Positions 6,849-15,216 are shown, counted from the first letter of the stretch. The stretch: DNA of 64,000 bases from an uncultured cyanobacterium (GCA_903848645.1 CAINGU010000020.1:26129-90128), one strand, 5' to 3'. A program made the numbers and translations. Notes: generated by a model not told the origin, from the sequence alone.

Positions 6849-8105
6849 ATGTCTAATTCATCAGCTTTATCTTTAAATACAAGCAGTTGGGCAGCAGACT
6901 CTCTTGTAAAATCAGCGTCTTTGACAAATCCTCTTGATACCTCACTTCCTCAAAGTTCTTCATCTCAATCACAAATAGATCCATTATCAGGAACAAATCC
7001 ATTAGCTCAATTACCAACAAATCCATTAACTCAATTACCATTGGGAAGCGCCAACCCCAATCCTAATCCTTATTTAACCAGTGCAGCCATTGTGCCTGAT
7101 TTCAACGGTGATGGTAAAGCAGATAAACTTTGGGTAAATCCTCAAACAGGTGAAATAATAGTTCGTCTGATGGATGGTACAAAGATTCTGCAACAGGGAT
7201 CTTTGGGTAAATATGACTTAACAGCTTATGATTACAAATTTGCCGATTTCAATGGTGATAATAAGACAGATTTCTTATTACGGAATAAAACAACTGGTGA
7301 AAATACTGTTGTGCTAATGGATGGAGTTAAAGTTGCTAATGTAGTTGCTTTAGACAAAGTTGATCCCAATTGGACTGCTAGTATTGGCGATTTCAATGGC
7401 GATCGCAAAACTGATATTTTCTGGCACAATACACAAACAGGTCAAAACGCTATCTGGAGTATGGATGGTACACAAGTTCTCAGTGCAACTGTTCTCGATA
7501 CTACCGACCCATTATTAACTCCCAGCATTGTCGATTTTGATGGTAATGGTAAGAGTGATATCTTTTGGCGCAATCCGACAACTGGCGAAAACAGTGCTTG
7601 GTTTATGGACGGAACTCAAGCCACTAAGTACACTTTGCAATCACAGGACGCATCTTGGACTTATAAACTTGGCGATTTCAATGGTGACTACAAGACTGAT
7701 ATTCTCTGGACTAACTCACAAACAGGTGAGAACAAGGTTTGGGATATGAATGGCATCATAGTCACAGAAGGTAATCTCAAAACCTTTGACTCAAACTGGA
7801 CATCCAGCATTGCTGATTTCAACGGTGATGGCAAAACTGACATCTTCTGGCACAATAAAGCAACTGGCGAAAACACCGCTTGGTTGATGGATGGGACAAC
7901 GGTGAGTTCTGAAGCCTTCCTACCCAGCAATAGCCCAACTTTGACACCATCTTTTGGTGATTTCAATGGTGATGGTAAGACTGATATTTACTGGCGTGAT
8001 CAACAAACAGGTGCTGATACCATCTGGACTATGGATGGTACAAAGGCAACTGAAACTCCTGTTGCAGATGCAGATAAACTAACTCCAGATTGGTATACAG
8101 GTTGA
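6849..8105 (+). CDS. FG-GAP/VCBS-like repeat protein with seven DFNGDGKTD motifs
   Basis: 418 residues. After a low-complexity Ser/Asn/Pro-rich leader (1-75) the protein consists of seven units of about 48 residues. Each opens with D-F-N-G-D-x-K-(T/A/S)-D followed by (I/F)-(F/L)-W-(H/R)-N and ends TGENTxWxMDGT. The D-x-N-G-D-x-x-x-D cadence is a calcium-binding loop as in FG-GAP/VCBS propeller repeats, and seven blades would close a beta-propeller. There is no classical signal peptide; the Ser-rich N-terminus might be a non-classical export signal, but that is speculative. Likely role: surface or extracellular adhesion or ligand binding. It is followed by STRR repeats and a hairpin terminator. 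Confidence 0.8.
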   Translation: MSNSSALSLNTSSWAADSLVKSASLTNPLDTSLPQSSSSQSQIDPLSGTNPLAQLPTNPLTQLPLGSANPNPNPYLTSAAIVPDFNGDGKADKLWVNPQTGEIIVRLMDGTKILQQGSLGKYDLTAYDYKFADFNGDNKTDFLLRNKTTGENTVVLMDGVKVANVVALDKVDPNWTASIGDFNGDRKTDIFWHNTQTGQNAIWSMDGTQVLSATVLDTTDPLLTPSIVDFDGNGKSDIFWRNPTTGENSAWFMDGTQATKYTLQSQDASWTYKLGDFNGDYKTDILWTNSQTGENKVWDMNGIIVTEGNLKTFDSNWTSSIADFNGDGKTDIFWHNKATGENTAWLMDGTTVSSEAFLPSNSPTLTPSFGDFNGDGKTDIYWRDQQTGADTIWTMDGTKATETPVADADKLTPDWYTG

Positions 8106-8113
8106 TTTAGTAA

Positions 8114-8141
8114 TTGGTAATTGGTAATTGGTAATTGGTAA
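8114..8141. repeat. STRR heptanucleotide repeat (TTGGTAA)4
   Basis: Four perfect tandem copies of TTGGTAA lie just after the FG-GAP gene. The same unit recurs at 47216-47253, and shorter runs occur near 23465 and 38850. Confidence 0.9.
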
Positions 8142-8194
8142 TAAGGAAAAATCTATTATCAGTTTATCAAGACTTGTACTGATAATTTATCTAG

Positions 8195-8236
8195 GCGATC
8201 GCTATTCATGATTTCTAGGAAAGCGATCGCTTTTTT
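8195..8236 (+). terminator. Hairpin terminator built from two HIP1 octamers
   Basis: GCGATCGCT at 8195-8203 pairs with AGCGATCGC at 8222-8230 across an 18-nt loop, followed by TTTTTT. It lies about 90 bp after the FG-GAP stop codon and fits a rho-independent terminator. Confidence 0.7.
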
Positions 8237-8462
8237 GTTGTCAGTGCTACTCTCACATATATTAAAATTCTAGAGTAGATACATCCTTCTAAGGTAATAA
8301 AAAGGAGCGTTATACTTCCTTTTTTAGTAAAGAAACAATGCCAATTTGGCTATTAAACAACAATCACATCTTTTAATATAGTTTGTATTAATTGGTATAA
8401 GCTAAAGCAGATTATCAGTTAATAGTGATATTTGATTTTCATTTAATGAGAATAAACAAATT

Positions 8463-8702
8463 ATGACAGACAAACTATTTATTAGCTTATCTATTGAACA
8501 GCAAGAAGCAGTCTTTGGTGGTGCTACTAATAATACATTTAGTAATATACCTGATATAGCTGATAGTATTATTAGTGGTATAACTGCCAATACTGGGTTA
8601 TTTCCTGGTTTATCTTATACTGAAATAGTAAAATTGATATTCAATCGTGCAAATGCCGCTATACCTAGTTTAGTAGTCCCTACTATTCCCAATGTACCTT
8701 AA
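8463..8702 (+). CDS. Small peptide with double-glycine leader (CTB-type bacteriocin-like precursor)
   Basis: 79 residues. The N-terminus ISLSIEQQEAVFGG matches the leader pattern L-S-x-E-Q-Q-E-x-V-x-G-G seen in cyanobacterial CTB-family bacteriocin-like peptides, which are cut after GG by C39-peptidase ABC exporters. The predicted core (from residue 21) is rich in Asn, Ile and Pro with no Cys and few charges. No exporter, peptidase or modification enzyme is nearby, so processing would depend on genes elsewhere. A clear terminator follows. The family assignment rests on the leader only, and the activity is unknown. Confidence 0.65.
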   Translation: MTDKLFISLSIEQQEAVFGGATNNTFSNIPDIADSIISGITANTGLFPGLSYTEIVKLIFNRANAAIPSLVVPTIPNVP

Positions 8703-8749
8703 TTCTGTAGTAACTGAGAGTTAATAACTTTCAGTTATAGCTAACATTT

Positions 8750-8784
8750 AAAAAGCCCCTGGAAATTAATCTAGAGGCTTTTTT
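8750..8784 (+). terminator. Rho-independent terminator of the leader-peptide gene
   Basis: AAAAAGCC at 8750-8757 pairs with GGCTTTTT at 8776-8783, with a T-run at the 3' end. It lies 48 bp after the stop codon of the 79-aa peptide gene. Confidence 0.85.
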
Positions 8785-8838
8785 AGATGCTTATTAAATC
8801 TATTAAGAGACTTCCAATTAAAAAAATATCCTAAAATT

Positions 8839-8906
8839 TCTTGTGGTGCAGGCATCTTGCCTGCTAATAATACAAGGACGGGCAAGATGCCCATCCCACA
8901 AGATTG
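8839..8906. repeat. Imperfect palindromic repeat (CTTGTGG...CCACAAG)
   Basis: The arms CTTGTGGTGCAGGCATCTTG and CAAGATGCCCATCCCACAAG are imperfect inverted repeats separated by a short AT-rich spacer. This resembles the dispersed palindromes of cyanobacterial genomes. It sits between the peptide gene and the convergent MBL-like gene. Confidence 0.75.
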
Positions 8907-9008
8907 GATAGCGAAGCGCTGCTGCAAGCAGTTCATCTTTTTTGTGGAGTTCTCTAAAGCCTCTTAGGTTAAGTTGGGTAACATCCGTCAACCCAACTTA
9001 ACTACGTC

Positions 9009-9776
9009 TCAAAACTTATAACTCAAAACCTGGATTTCCGTATTTTCCGGCAAACTCTTAGAATTAATCATCACAGAATCACTGTTACTCCGGCGGAGCT
9101 TAACATCCTGCATCAAGGTTAGAAAGTCATCTAGAAGTGAAATATCACAAGCAGCCGGATCAGCGGCTTTAGTGCGATAATGGGTGGGAATAACTAACTT
9201 AGGATTTAAGACTCCAATAGCATCCTTTGCTTCTTGGGCATTGTAAGCTTTAGCACTGCCACCTACAGGAATAAATAATACATCAGGGCGACCCAGGAGG
9301 ATTTTTTGTTCTAGGGTAATTGGTGCAGCAGCGCCTCCTAAGTGCAGCAGATTAATTCCTCCTTGCTTCCATATCCAAGCCACATTCTTCCCAAATTGCT
9401 TTCCACCTTTACGATCATGATCTGTGGCTATTCCTTGGAATTTAATACCTTTAAATTCATAAACACCCGGCTCATAAACTAATTTAGGGTTTCCTGGTAG
9501 TCCTTCTACAGCACCTTCATCTAACAGTTGACTGCTAATTAATACTAAATCTGCTGCTACTTTTGGGGGACGATATCCAGCAGTACACCCGATAGGCCGA
9601 AAGGGATTAACCAGAATTTTGATCCCATTACCAGTCAATAAAAAGCAAGTATGGCCTAACCACTGAATTGATACACCGCTAGATTGGGCATTTACTGGAA
9701 CTTGAGAACTTAAATTAGTAATTACAGCCGTTACTAAACCCGCCCCAGCATAGCCTATCAATTGTCGTCGTTTCAT
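9009..9776 (-). CDS. Exported MBL-fold (UlaG-like) protein with a degenerate metal site
   Basis: 255 residues. The N-terminus MKRRQLIGYAGAGLVTAVI has a twin-Arg-like start and a hydrophobic core ending near VNAQ, which suggests export (Tat or Sec). The fold is recognisable from IQWLGHTCFLL and ILVNPFRP. However, where UlaG-type enzymes have HxHxDH the sequence is ISSQLLDEGAVEGL, and the later ligand motif reads HLGGAAAP; only the last His (IPTHYRT) is kept. It may therefore bind no metals or fewer. It follows trpG by 12 bp and is probably the last gene of the prfB-ybeY-dgkA-trpG run. Confidence 0.75.
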   Translation of the reverse strand: MKRRQLIGYAGAGLVTAVITNLSSQVPVNAQSSGVSIQWLGHTCFLLTGNGIKILVNPFRPIGCTAGYRPPKVAADLVLISSQLLDEGAVEGLPGNPKLVYEPGVYEFKGIKFQGIATDHDRKGGKQFGKNVAWIWKQGGINLLHLGGAAAPITLEQKILLGRPDVLFIPVGGSAKAYNAQEAKDAIGVLNPKLVIPTHYRTKAADPAACDISLLDDFLTLMQDVKLRRSNSDSVMINSKSLPENTEIQVLSYKF

Positions 9777-9787
9777 ATATTCTCGCT

Positions 9788-10375
9788 TTATAAAGTTCGC
9801 AGAAAATTTCTCAGCAATTCCTTACCCAAAGAAGTCAGAACACTTTCTGGATGAAACTGAACTCCTTGAATATGAGGATAATTCCGGTGTCTCACGCCCA
9901 TAATTGTGCCATCTTCTACCCAAGCCGTGATTTCCAATACTTCTGGGCAAGTTTCGCGCTCAATGACTAAACTATGATACCTGGTAGCGGTCAATGGATT
10001 TTCTAATCCCTGAAAAATTCCTATGCCGGTGTGCGATACCTGAGAGGTTTTACCGTGCATCAATTCCGGGGCAGAGACGATTTTACCACCGAAAACCTGA
10101 CCAATACTTTGATGTCCTAAACACACGCCTAAAATCGGTAGTTTATCTCCTAATTGAGCGATCGCATTGAGGGAAACTCCAGCATCATCTGGACGACCGG
10201 GACCTGGTGAAATCACCACTGCATCGGGGTTTAATGTCTTAATTTCGTCTACAGTAATCTTATCATTTCGGACTACTTGCAGGTCATTAGCAACTGGAAA
10301 ATCTACTGCTAATTCCCCCAGGTATTGTACTAAGTTATACGTAAAGCTATCGTAATTATCAATGACTAATATCAC
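9788..10375 (-). CDS. trpG: Anthranilate/aminodeoxychorismate synthase glutamine amidotransferase subunit
   Basis: 195 residues, full length for TrpG/PabA, with a GTG start at 10375. Class I glutamine amidotransferase signatures are [18 protein letters not shown] at the N-terminus, the nucleophile Cys in [17 protein letters not shown], and the His-Glu pair in [10 protein letters not shown]. It supplies ammonia from glutamine to the synthase subunit that makes anthranilate (tryptophan) or aminodeoxychorismate (folate); in many bacteria one subunit serves both. The partner trpE/pabB is not in the window. It is flanked by dgkA and the MBL-like gene on the same strand. Confidence 0.95.
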   Translation of the reverse strand: MILVIDNYDSFTYNLVQYLGELAVDFPVANDLQVVRNDKITVDEIKTLNPDAVVISPGPGRPDDAGVSLNAIAQLGDKLPILGVCLGHQSIGQVFGGKIVSAPELMHGKTSQVSHTGIGIFQGLENPLTATRYHSLVIERETCPEVLEITAWVEDGTIMGVRHRNYPHIQGVQFHPESVLTSLGKELLRNFLRTL

Positions 10376-10407
10376 AATTTTTACCTAATTTTATTTAAAA
10401 ATATCAA

Positions 10408-10428
10408 AGACGTTCCCCGGAAACGTCT
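10408..10428. repeat. Short palindrome AGACGTT...AACGTCT
   Basis: The sequence AGACGTTCCCCGGAAACGTCT is an inverted repeat with 6-7 bp arms in the gap between trpG and dgkA. It belongs to a type of hairpin frequent in cyanobacterial intergenic DNA. It may act as a weak processing or termination site inside the operon. Confidence 0.6.
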
Positions 10429-10449
10429 CTACTATTGACAATCTACTAT

Positions 10450-10905
10450 CTAGAAAGTAGATAGAATTAAACTTGCTAAAGGAGGCAATATTAGTGTAGA
10501 GGCAACCAATAATGCAACTAAAGCTGAAACAAGTACAGCCCCAGCAGCGCAGTCTTTAGCGACTTTTGCCAACTCATGATAAGACTGTTTTACCGTTAAG
10601 TCTACAATGGACTCAATGGCAGTATTTACTAACTCTAAGGTCAAAACTAAGCCGCTGGTAATAGCAATTATGGCTATTTCCACTGTCTCTAGACGTAAAA
10701 ATACACTTAAACCAATAGCCAAGGCGCAGACGGCTACATGAATACGAAAATTTCGTTGGGTTTGAAAACCATAGGTAATTCCAGCCCAAGCATACTTAAA
10801 GCTAACAAGTAAATTAGAGGCAATTTGCCAGGAAAGTTCCCTATCTTTGGACACAAGCGTTGGTAAGCTGTTATTGGTGGGTGATGACGAAACTTTTGGG
10901 GACAT
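10450..10905 (-). CDS. dgkA: Diacylglycerol kinase family integral membrane kinase (DgkA/undecaprenol kinase type)
   Basis: 151 residues. The DgkA core follows a polar N-terminus: SFKYAWAGITYGFQTQRNFRIH, given here as AWAGITYGF and QRNFRIH, then the catalytic/Mg-binding signature ELVNTAIESIVDL (E-x-x-N-T-A-I-E), then DCAAGAVLV. Three membrane helices can be drawn at about 50-70, 75-95 and 125-148. It phosphorylates diacylglycerol or undecaprenol at the inner membrane and so feeds lipid or cell-wall carrier recycling. The order ybeY-dgkA-trpG is common in cyanobacteria. Confidence 0.93.
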   Translation of the reverse strand: MSPKVSSSPTNNSLPTLVSKDRELSWQIASNLLVSFKYAWAGITYGFQTQRNFRIHVAVCALAIGLSVFLRLETVEIAIIAITSGLVLTLELVNTAIESIVDLTVKQSYHELAKVAKDCAAGAVLVSALVALLVASTLILPPLASLILSTF

Positions 10906-11042
10906 AGACAGAAAAATACGATATATGAGGGAGTAAGAATTTACCGATTTTCATAGCCAGATAAACTTTGAGGTAATTGTAGGCTATTTTAAATATCTCA
11001 ACTATAAAGTAATTACCAAGATTCGCAGTTATCAAGATACAT

Positions 11043-11573
11043 CTACGATTCTAAGTTAATAATAATACCTATTTTCTGTAGTAATATAACTTGTTGGCTT
11101 AACATTTCCATCAAACTTTCTTCGTCAGGATGATCCCAACCTAACAAATGCAATAAACCATGAGCCGTTAACCAAGCCAATTCTGTAGATAAGCTATGTT
11201 CCTGCTGTTGTGCCTGACGTTGTGCCGTATCTATAGAGACAATAATATCACCCAGATACAAGGGCATAGAGGCCAGCATTTCTTCGCTTTGTGGTAAATC
11301 TGCTTCTAGAGATGCAAAGGCTAACACATCTGTAGGTTTATCCTGCTGACGATATTGAGAATTGAGGGTTTGAATTTCTGTGTCGGTTGTCAAACGCAAG
11401 CTGATTTCATAACTAGGTGCAGTTGGTAGATAATCCTCAAGAATTTCTAACCATTGCCAAAACCAGTTTTCCCAAGTTTCGAGAGGAATGGGGTAATTAT
11501 CACCAATATTGACGGCTATGGGGGAAGAGTCGTCAAAGCAATTTTCTAAATATAACTCTACCTGTAGAGGCAC
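11043..11573 (-). CDS. ybeY: rRNA maturation endoribonuclease YbeY
   Basis: 176 residues with a GTG start at 11573. The zinc-binding signature HGLLHLLGWDH (H-G-x-L-H-L-x-G-x-D-H) is intact, and LNSQYRQQDKPTDVLAF matches the conserved Arg/Lys-T-D-V-L-(S/A)-F segment. YbeY acts in 16S rRNA 3'-end processing and ribosome quality control. It lies 13 bp after the DUF3285 gene and upstream of dgkA, so it is probably co-transcribed with both. Confidence 0.96.
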   Translation of the reverse strand: MPLQVELYLENCFDDSSPIAVNIGDNYPIPLETWENWFWQWLEILEDYLPTAPSYEISLRLTTDTEIQTLNSQYRQQDKPTDVLAFASLEADLPQSEEMLASMPLYLGDIIVSIDTAQRQAQQQEHSLSTELAWLTAHGLLHLLGWDHPDEESLMEMLSQQVILLQKIGIIINLES

Positions 11574-11586
11574 TATTTTTCCTCAC

Positions 11587-11742
11587 TTAGCGGGTAAGAT
11601 ATGCTAAACCCACAAGGACAGATAAAAGTCCTACGGCGGTTAATGCAAAGTGTTTGAGGGAAGTGCCGCCTTTTCTGACCATGTTTCGCATGGCAAGTTT
11701 GACGTAGCTGGGTTGGGGTTCTGAGGCAGGGGATTTGTCCAT
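11587..11742 (-). CDS. DUF3285 small membrane protein
   Basis: A 51-residue gene, ATG at 11742 and TAA at 11587-11589. It reads MDKSPASEPQPSYVKLAMRN, then MVRKGGTSLKHF, then a single membrane span (LTAVGLLSVLVGLAYLTR). The S-Y-V-K-L-A-M-R-N-M-V-R-K-G-G-x-S-L-x-H-F pattern is the hallmark of the cyanobacterial DUF3285 family, recalled rather than searched. The gene sits between prfB and ybeY, spaced 13 bp from ybeY. Its function is unknown; a single-span thylakoid or plasma-membrane protein is likely. Confidence 0.85.
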   Translation of the reverse strand: MDKSPASEPQPSYVKLAMRNMVRKGGTSLKHFALTAVGLLSVLVGLAYLTR

Positions 11743-11800
11743 AATTAATTGATCATCATCTCTATTTATTACTTTAACCGATTGTGGGGGAATAGGGAAA

Positions 11801-11890
11801 AGGAGTCACCGAGTCAGGAGTCACCGAGTCAGGAGGAAGAAAAGAAGAATAAAATTTCTACTGTTCCCTGTTCCCTGTTCCCTGTTCCCT
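11801..11890. repeat. Two tandem repeats: AGGAGTCACCGAGTC x2 and TTCCCTG x4
   Basis: A 15-bp unit is duplicated at 11801-11830, and the heptamer TTCCCTG is repeated four times at 11864-11890, immediately after the prfB stop codon. Both are STRR-like and non-coding. Confidence 0.85.
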
Positions 11891-11895
11891 CTGAC

Positions 11896-13009
11896 TTACG
11901 CGTCAACTATCTGGTTTTCTTGTCTGAGATACGCTTGAATGAACATATCAAGTTCACCATTCATGATATCGGTGACGGCTGTTGTTTCCATGTTTGTCCG
12001 TAAGTCTTTCACCATTTGATAAGGGTGAAATACATAGTTACGGATTTGATTACCCCAGGAGGCTTCGACCATATCACCGCGAATTTCGGCAATTTCTTGG
12101 GCGCGTTGTTCTTTGGCAATGATTAACAACTTGGCTTTAAGACGGGCTAGGGCTTTTTCTTTGTTTTGCAGTTGAGAACGTTCTTCTGTACAACGGACTG
12201 CAAGACCCGTGGGGAGGTGAACAATTCGGACTGCGGTTTCTACTTTGTTGACGTTTTGCCCACCTTTACCGCCAGAACGGGTGGTGCTAATTTCTAAATC
12301 TTTTTCTGGAATGTCCAATTTGACGGTGTTATCTATTTGCGGCATGACTTCGACTCCAGCAAAGCTGGTTTGTCGTTTGCCGTTAGCGTTGAAGGGAGAA
12401 ATTCTGACTAGACGGTGAGTACCCATTTCCGAACGCAAATAACCATAGGCGTAACGTCCGGTAATTTCTAGAGTGGCGGATTTAATGCCGGCTTCGTCAC
12501 CTTCTGATTCTTCGGCTAGGGTGACTTTATAACCATGATCTTCTGCCCAACGAGTATACATCCGCATCAGCATAAATGCCCAGTCTTGCGCGTCTGTACC
12601 ACCAGCACCGGCGTTAATTGTCAGGACTGCGCCTTTATCGTCGTAAATGCCGGAAAGTAGTTGTTGTAATTCCCATTGGTCAAGGTCATGATTGAGTTTG
12701 GTAATAGTAGATTCCGCTTCTTGCAATAGTGCAGTATCGGTTTCTAGTTCCAATAGCTCAACTACTACTCTGGTATCATCTAAATGGGAATGCCATTGGT
12801 AATACTGATCTAAATGGGATTTTAGATCATTGAGTTCTTGCAGGGTGTTTTGTGCCTGGGTTTGATCTTCCCAAAATTCTGTTTGGGCTGAGATTTGTTC
12901 TAAGTCGTGAATTTTGGCTTTGAGTGCGGGTACGTCAAAGATAGTCCTGGGTTTTACCCAGGCGGCTAGATAACAGTTCGATTTCGCGTTTTAGTTCTAA
13001 TACGTCCAT
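11896..13009 (-). CDS. prfB: Peptide chain release factor 2, expressed by programmed +1 frameshift
   Basis: The frame opens at ATG 13009 ([20 protein letters not shown]) and meets an in-frame TGA at 12937-12935 after 24 codons. A +1 shift at CTT-TGA-C (skipping base 12937) continues as [14 protein letters not shown] to the TAA at 11896, for about 370 residues in all. The RF2 stop-recognition tripeptide SPF is in [15 protein letters not shown], and the peptidyl-transferase GGQ motif is in [13 protein letters not shown]. The TAT-CTT-TGA-C site matches the classic prfB recoding signal, by which RF2 limits its own synthesis: low RF2 favours shifting at UGA. An annotation starting at 12753 would lose the first 85 residues. 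Confidence 0.96.
12934..12946 (-). promoter_or_regulatory. prfB programmed +1 frameshift site
   Basis: The minus strand reads GAC-TAT-CTT-TGA-C. The slippery CTT precedes the in-frame TGA, and a C follows, which makes a poor UGAC termination context. The upstream CAGGA could pair weakly with anti-Shine-Dalgarno. The strong AGGGGG stimulator of the E. coli site is absent here. Confidence 0.93.
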
Positions 13010-13119
13010 AATTTTGGCTCAAGTTGCAAGGGCTTGAGATTTCTCTGCCGATAATTTGTATTTTAGATTTTACTTGGATTTTGGTAAAGTCTCAGGTTTT
13101 ATTAAAAAGGAGTCAGGAG

Positions 13120-13142
13120 GTAGGGGCGCAGGGCCTGCGCCC
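13120..13142 (+). repeat. GTAG-headed palindrome, second family
   Basis: GTAGGGGCGCAGG is followed by the complementary arm GCCTGCGCCC. An identical copy in the opposite orientation is at 39972-39994. Like the RAYT-associated family it starts with GTAG and a GGGGC arm. It lies four bases beyond the stop codon of the downstream kinase gene. Confidence 0.85.
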
Positions 13143-13146
13143 AGAA

Positions 13147-15216
13147 TTAGAAGTTGATAGAAAATTTTGGGGTATTTTGGGCTTTTGTGCGGGCTTCTAT
13201 GGCTTGCTGATAGTCTGGTTTATATTCTATGGCTTTGTTGTAGGAGGCGATCGCTTGTTGGTATTGTTGCAAATTTAACAACGCGTTGCCTTTACTGTAC
13301 CAACTTTCATAGTGATTTGGTTTATAGCGGATTGCTTTATTGTAAGCAATGATCGCTTCTGGATATCTTTGTAAATTATATTGTGTATTTCCTAAATTAT
13401 ACCATATTAAATAATCATTTCCCTTTAAACTAATAGCTTTTTGATAAGATTCTATTGCTTCTGGATAGCGTTTGACTTGATGTAATGCCCAACCTCGATT
13501 ATACCATGCTTGATATTGTTGAGGATTAGATTTAATTACTTGATTAAAAGAATCAATTGCTTCTGGATATCTACGTAATGTCATCAATACATTACTTTTT
13601 GATAACCAGGCGGCGGAGTTATTTTGATTATACTGTACGGCTTGATCATAAGCTTGTAAAGCATATTCATAACGATTTAAATTAACTGAGCAATTACCTA
13701 GGTTATACCAAGCTAATTCATAATCAGGTTTTAATTCTATGGCTTTTTTGTAAGCTACAATTGCTTCTTCATACTGTTTCAGATTTTGTAATGCTGATGC
13801 TTTTTTGTACCATGATTGAGCATTGTCAGGTTGCAAGTTAACCGCTTGTTCATAAGCTTTAACTGCATTATTATATTGATTAATTTTGATGAAAACATCA
13901 CCTTTGACTTGCCAAACTTGAGGATTATCATTTTTGAGTTGTAATGCTTTATCAAAAGTAGCCAGTGCTTCTGGATACCGCTTGAGGCTGACTAAAACAA
14001 AACCTCGATTAGTCCAAGCTTCTAAATAATTTGGTTGAATTTGAATGGCTTGATCATAAGCTATTAAAGATGCTTGGTATTTCTTTAATTGAAATAATGC
14101 TTTACCTTGACCATATAAAGCTTGAGGATAATTAGGTTTAATATCTATGGCTTTTTCATAAATTGCTAAAGCTTCTTCATAGCGTTGTAATTGAATGAGA
14201 GTATTTCCCTGATTATATAATTCTATAGCATTTTTATTATTGATACGATTGAGCATAAATATTGCGCCTACACTACTAATACCTAACACAAATATTCCTA
14301 ATAGTAATTTCCAGAATATCCCTGTTTTAATTTTGGAAGTATTTGCTTGATTTGGTAAAGTAGCAGGAGAAAAAACTATAGTTCCCGATGTATTTTTATT
14401 TAAGTTTTCTAAGGATTGTAATGCTATTGTCGCGGAAGCATAACGTTGACGAAAATCATAACACACCATTTGATTTAAAAATTGGGCAAATTCTGGAGAT
14501 ACAGTGGCATAATTTTGCCAAATAATTTCGTTAGTTTCGGGATCTTTGTCTAATTGTTGAGGAGATAATCCGGTTAAAGCTTGAATAGCAATAATTCCCA
14601 AAGCATAGATATCACTACTAAATTTCGGTGTGCCTTGTGCTTGTTCTCCTGGGGTATAACCAGGTGTGCCAATAGCCACAGTAGATTTAGTAATATCTGG
14701 AGAATTTACTAATTTTGTCGTAATTTGTTTAACTGCACCAAAATCAATTAGAATTAATTTATTATCTTGTTCCCGTCTGAGAATATTCCGAGGATTGACA
14801 TCACGATGAATTACCTTTTGTTGATGTACAAAGTCCAAAATTTCTAAAATTTCTTGTAATAGGCAAATTACCTGATCTTGAGTAAAGATTATCCCTGGTT
14901 TTAATTCTTGACTAAGATCATTACCAACAATAAGTTCCTGAACCAGATAGAATTCGGCATTTTCTTCAAAGTAAGCTAAAAGTTGCGGAATGCGATCATG
15001 AGTCCCTAATTTGTATAAAACTTGTGCCTCTGTGTCAAATAACCTTCTAGCTATTTCCAGGTGCAAAATATCAGTAGACTGTGGTTTGAGTTTCTTGACT
15101 ACACACTGAGGTGAGCCAGGTAATTGAGTATCGTTAGCAACATAAGTTTCCCCGAATCCTCCACCTCCCAAATAGTTGGTAATTTGGTATCTGCCTACCA
15201 GCGTGTTTCCTAGCAT
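13147..15216 (-). CDS. Serine/threonine protein kinase with C-terminal TPR array
   Basis: 689 residues. The protein kinase domain (about 10-265) has the Gly loop YLGGGGFGETYVA, the ATP Lys in CVVKKLKP, catalytic-loop HRDVNPRNIL, metal-binding DFG (LIDFGAVKQ) and GTPGYTPGEQ. A single membrane span follows at about 299-321 (FWKLLLGIFVLGISSVGAIF). Roughly ten TPRs fill residues 330-680, each with A-x-x-x-Y-x-x-A-I and P-x-x-x-x-A-W-Y. The topology suggests a cytoplasmic kinase with the TPR array across the membrane, as in other cyanobacterial kinase-TPR proteins. The usual Lys of HRDxK is Asn here, which may weaken activity. It lies upstream of the divergent rhomboid gene. Confidence 0.92.
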   Translation of the reverse strand: MLGNTLVGRYQITNYLGGGGFGETYVANDTQLPGSPQCVVKKLKPQSTDILHLEIARRLFDTEAQVLYKLGTHDRIPQLLAYFEENAEFYLVQELIVGNDLSQELKPGIIFTQDQVICLLQEILEILDFVHQQKVIHRDVNPRNILRREQDNKLILIDFGAVKQITTKLVNSPDITKSTVAIGTPGYTPGEQAQGTPKFSSDIYALGIIAIQALTGLSPQQLDKDPETNEIIWQNYATVSPEFAQFLNQMVCYDFRQRYASATIALQSLENLNKNTSGTIVFSPATLPNQANTSKIKTGIFWKLLLGIFVLGISSVGAIFMLNRINNKNAIELYNQGNTLIQLQRYEEALAIYEKAIDIKPNYPQALYGQGKALFQLKKYQASLIAYDQAIQIQPNYLEAWTNRGFVLVSLKRYPEALATFDKALQLKNDNPQVWQVKGDVFIKINQYNNAVKAYEQAVNLQPDNAQSWYKKASALQNLKQYEEAIVAYKKAIELKPDYELAWYNLGNCSVNLNRYEYALQAYDQAVQYNQNNSAAWLSKSNVLMTLRRYPEAIDSFNQVIKSNPQQYQAWYNRGWALHQVKRYPEAIESYQKAISLKGNDYLIWYNLGNTQYNLQRYPEAIIAYNKAIRYKPNHYESWYSKGNALLNLQQYQQAIASYNKAIEYKPDYQQAIEARTKAQNTPKFSINF

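Noticed and set aside
9009..9776. Active UlaG-type lactonase
   Set aside because: The HxHxDH metal motif is missing, so enzymatic activity should not be assumed.
11896..12753. prfB annotated as a 285-codon gene starting at 12753
   Set aside because: The upstream DNA encodes the conserved RF2 N-terminus in two frames joined by the CTT-TGA-C frameshift site, so this start is internal.
13024..13352. Plus-strand open frames around 13.0-13.35 kb
   Set aside because: They overlap the start of prfB or run antisense to the TPR kinase; no family resemblance.
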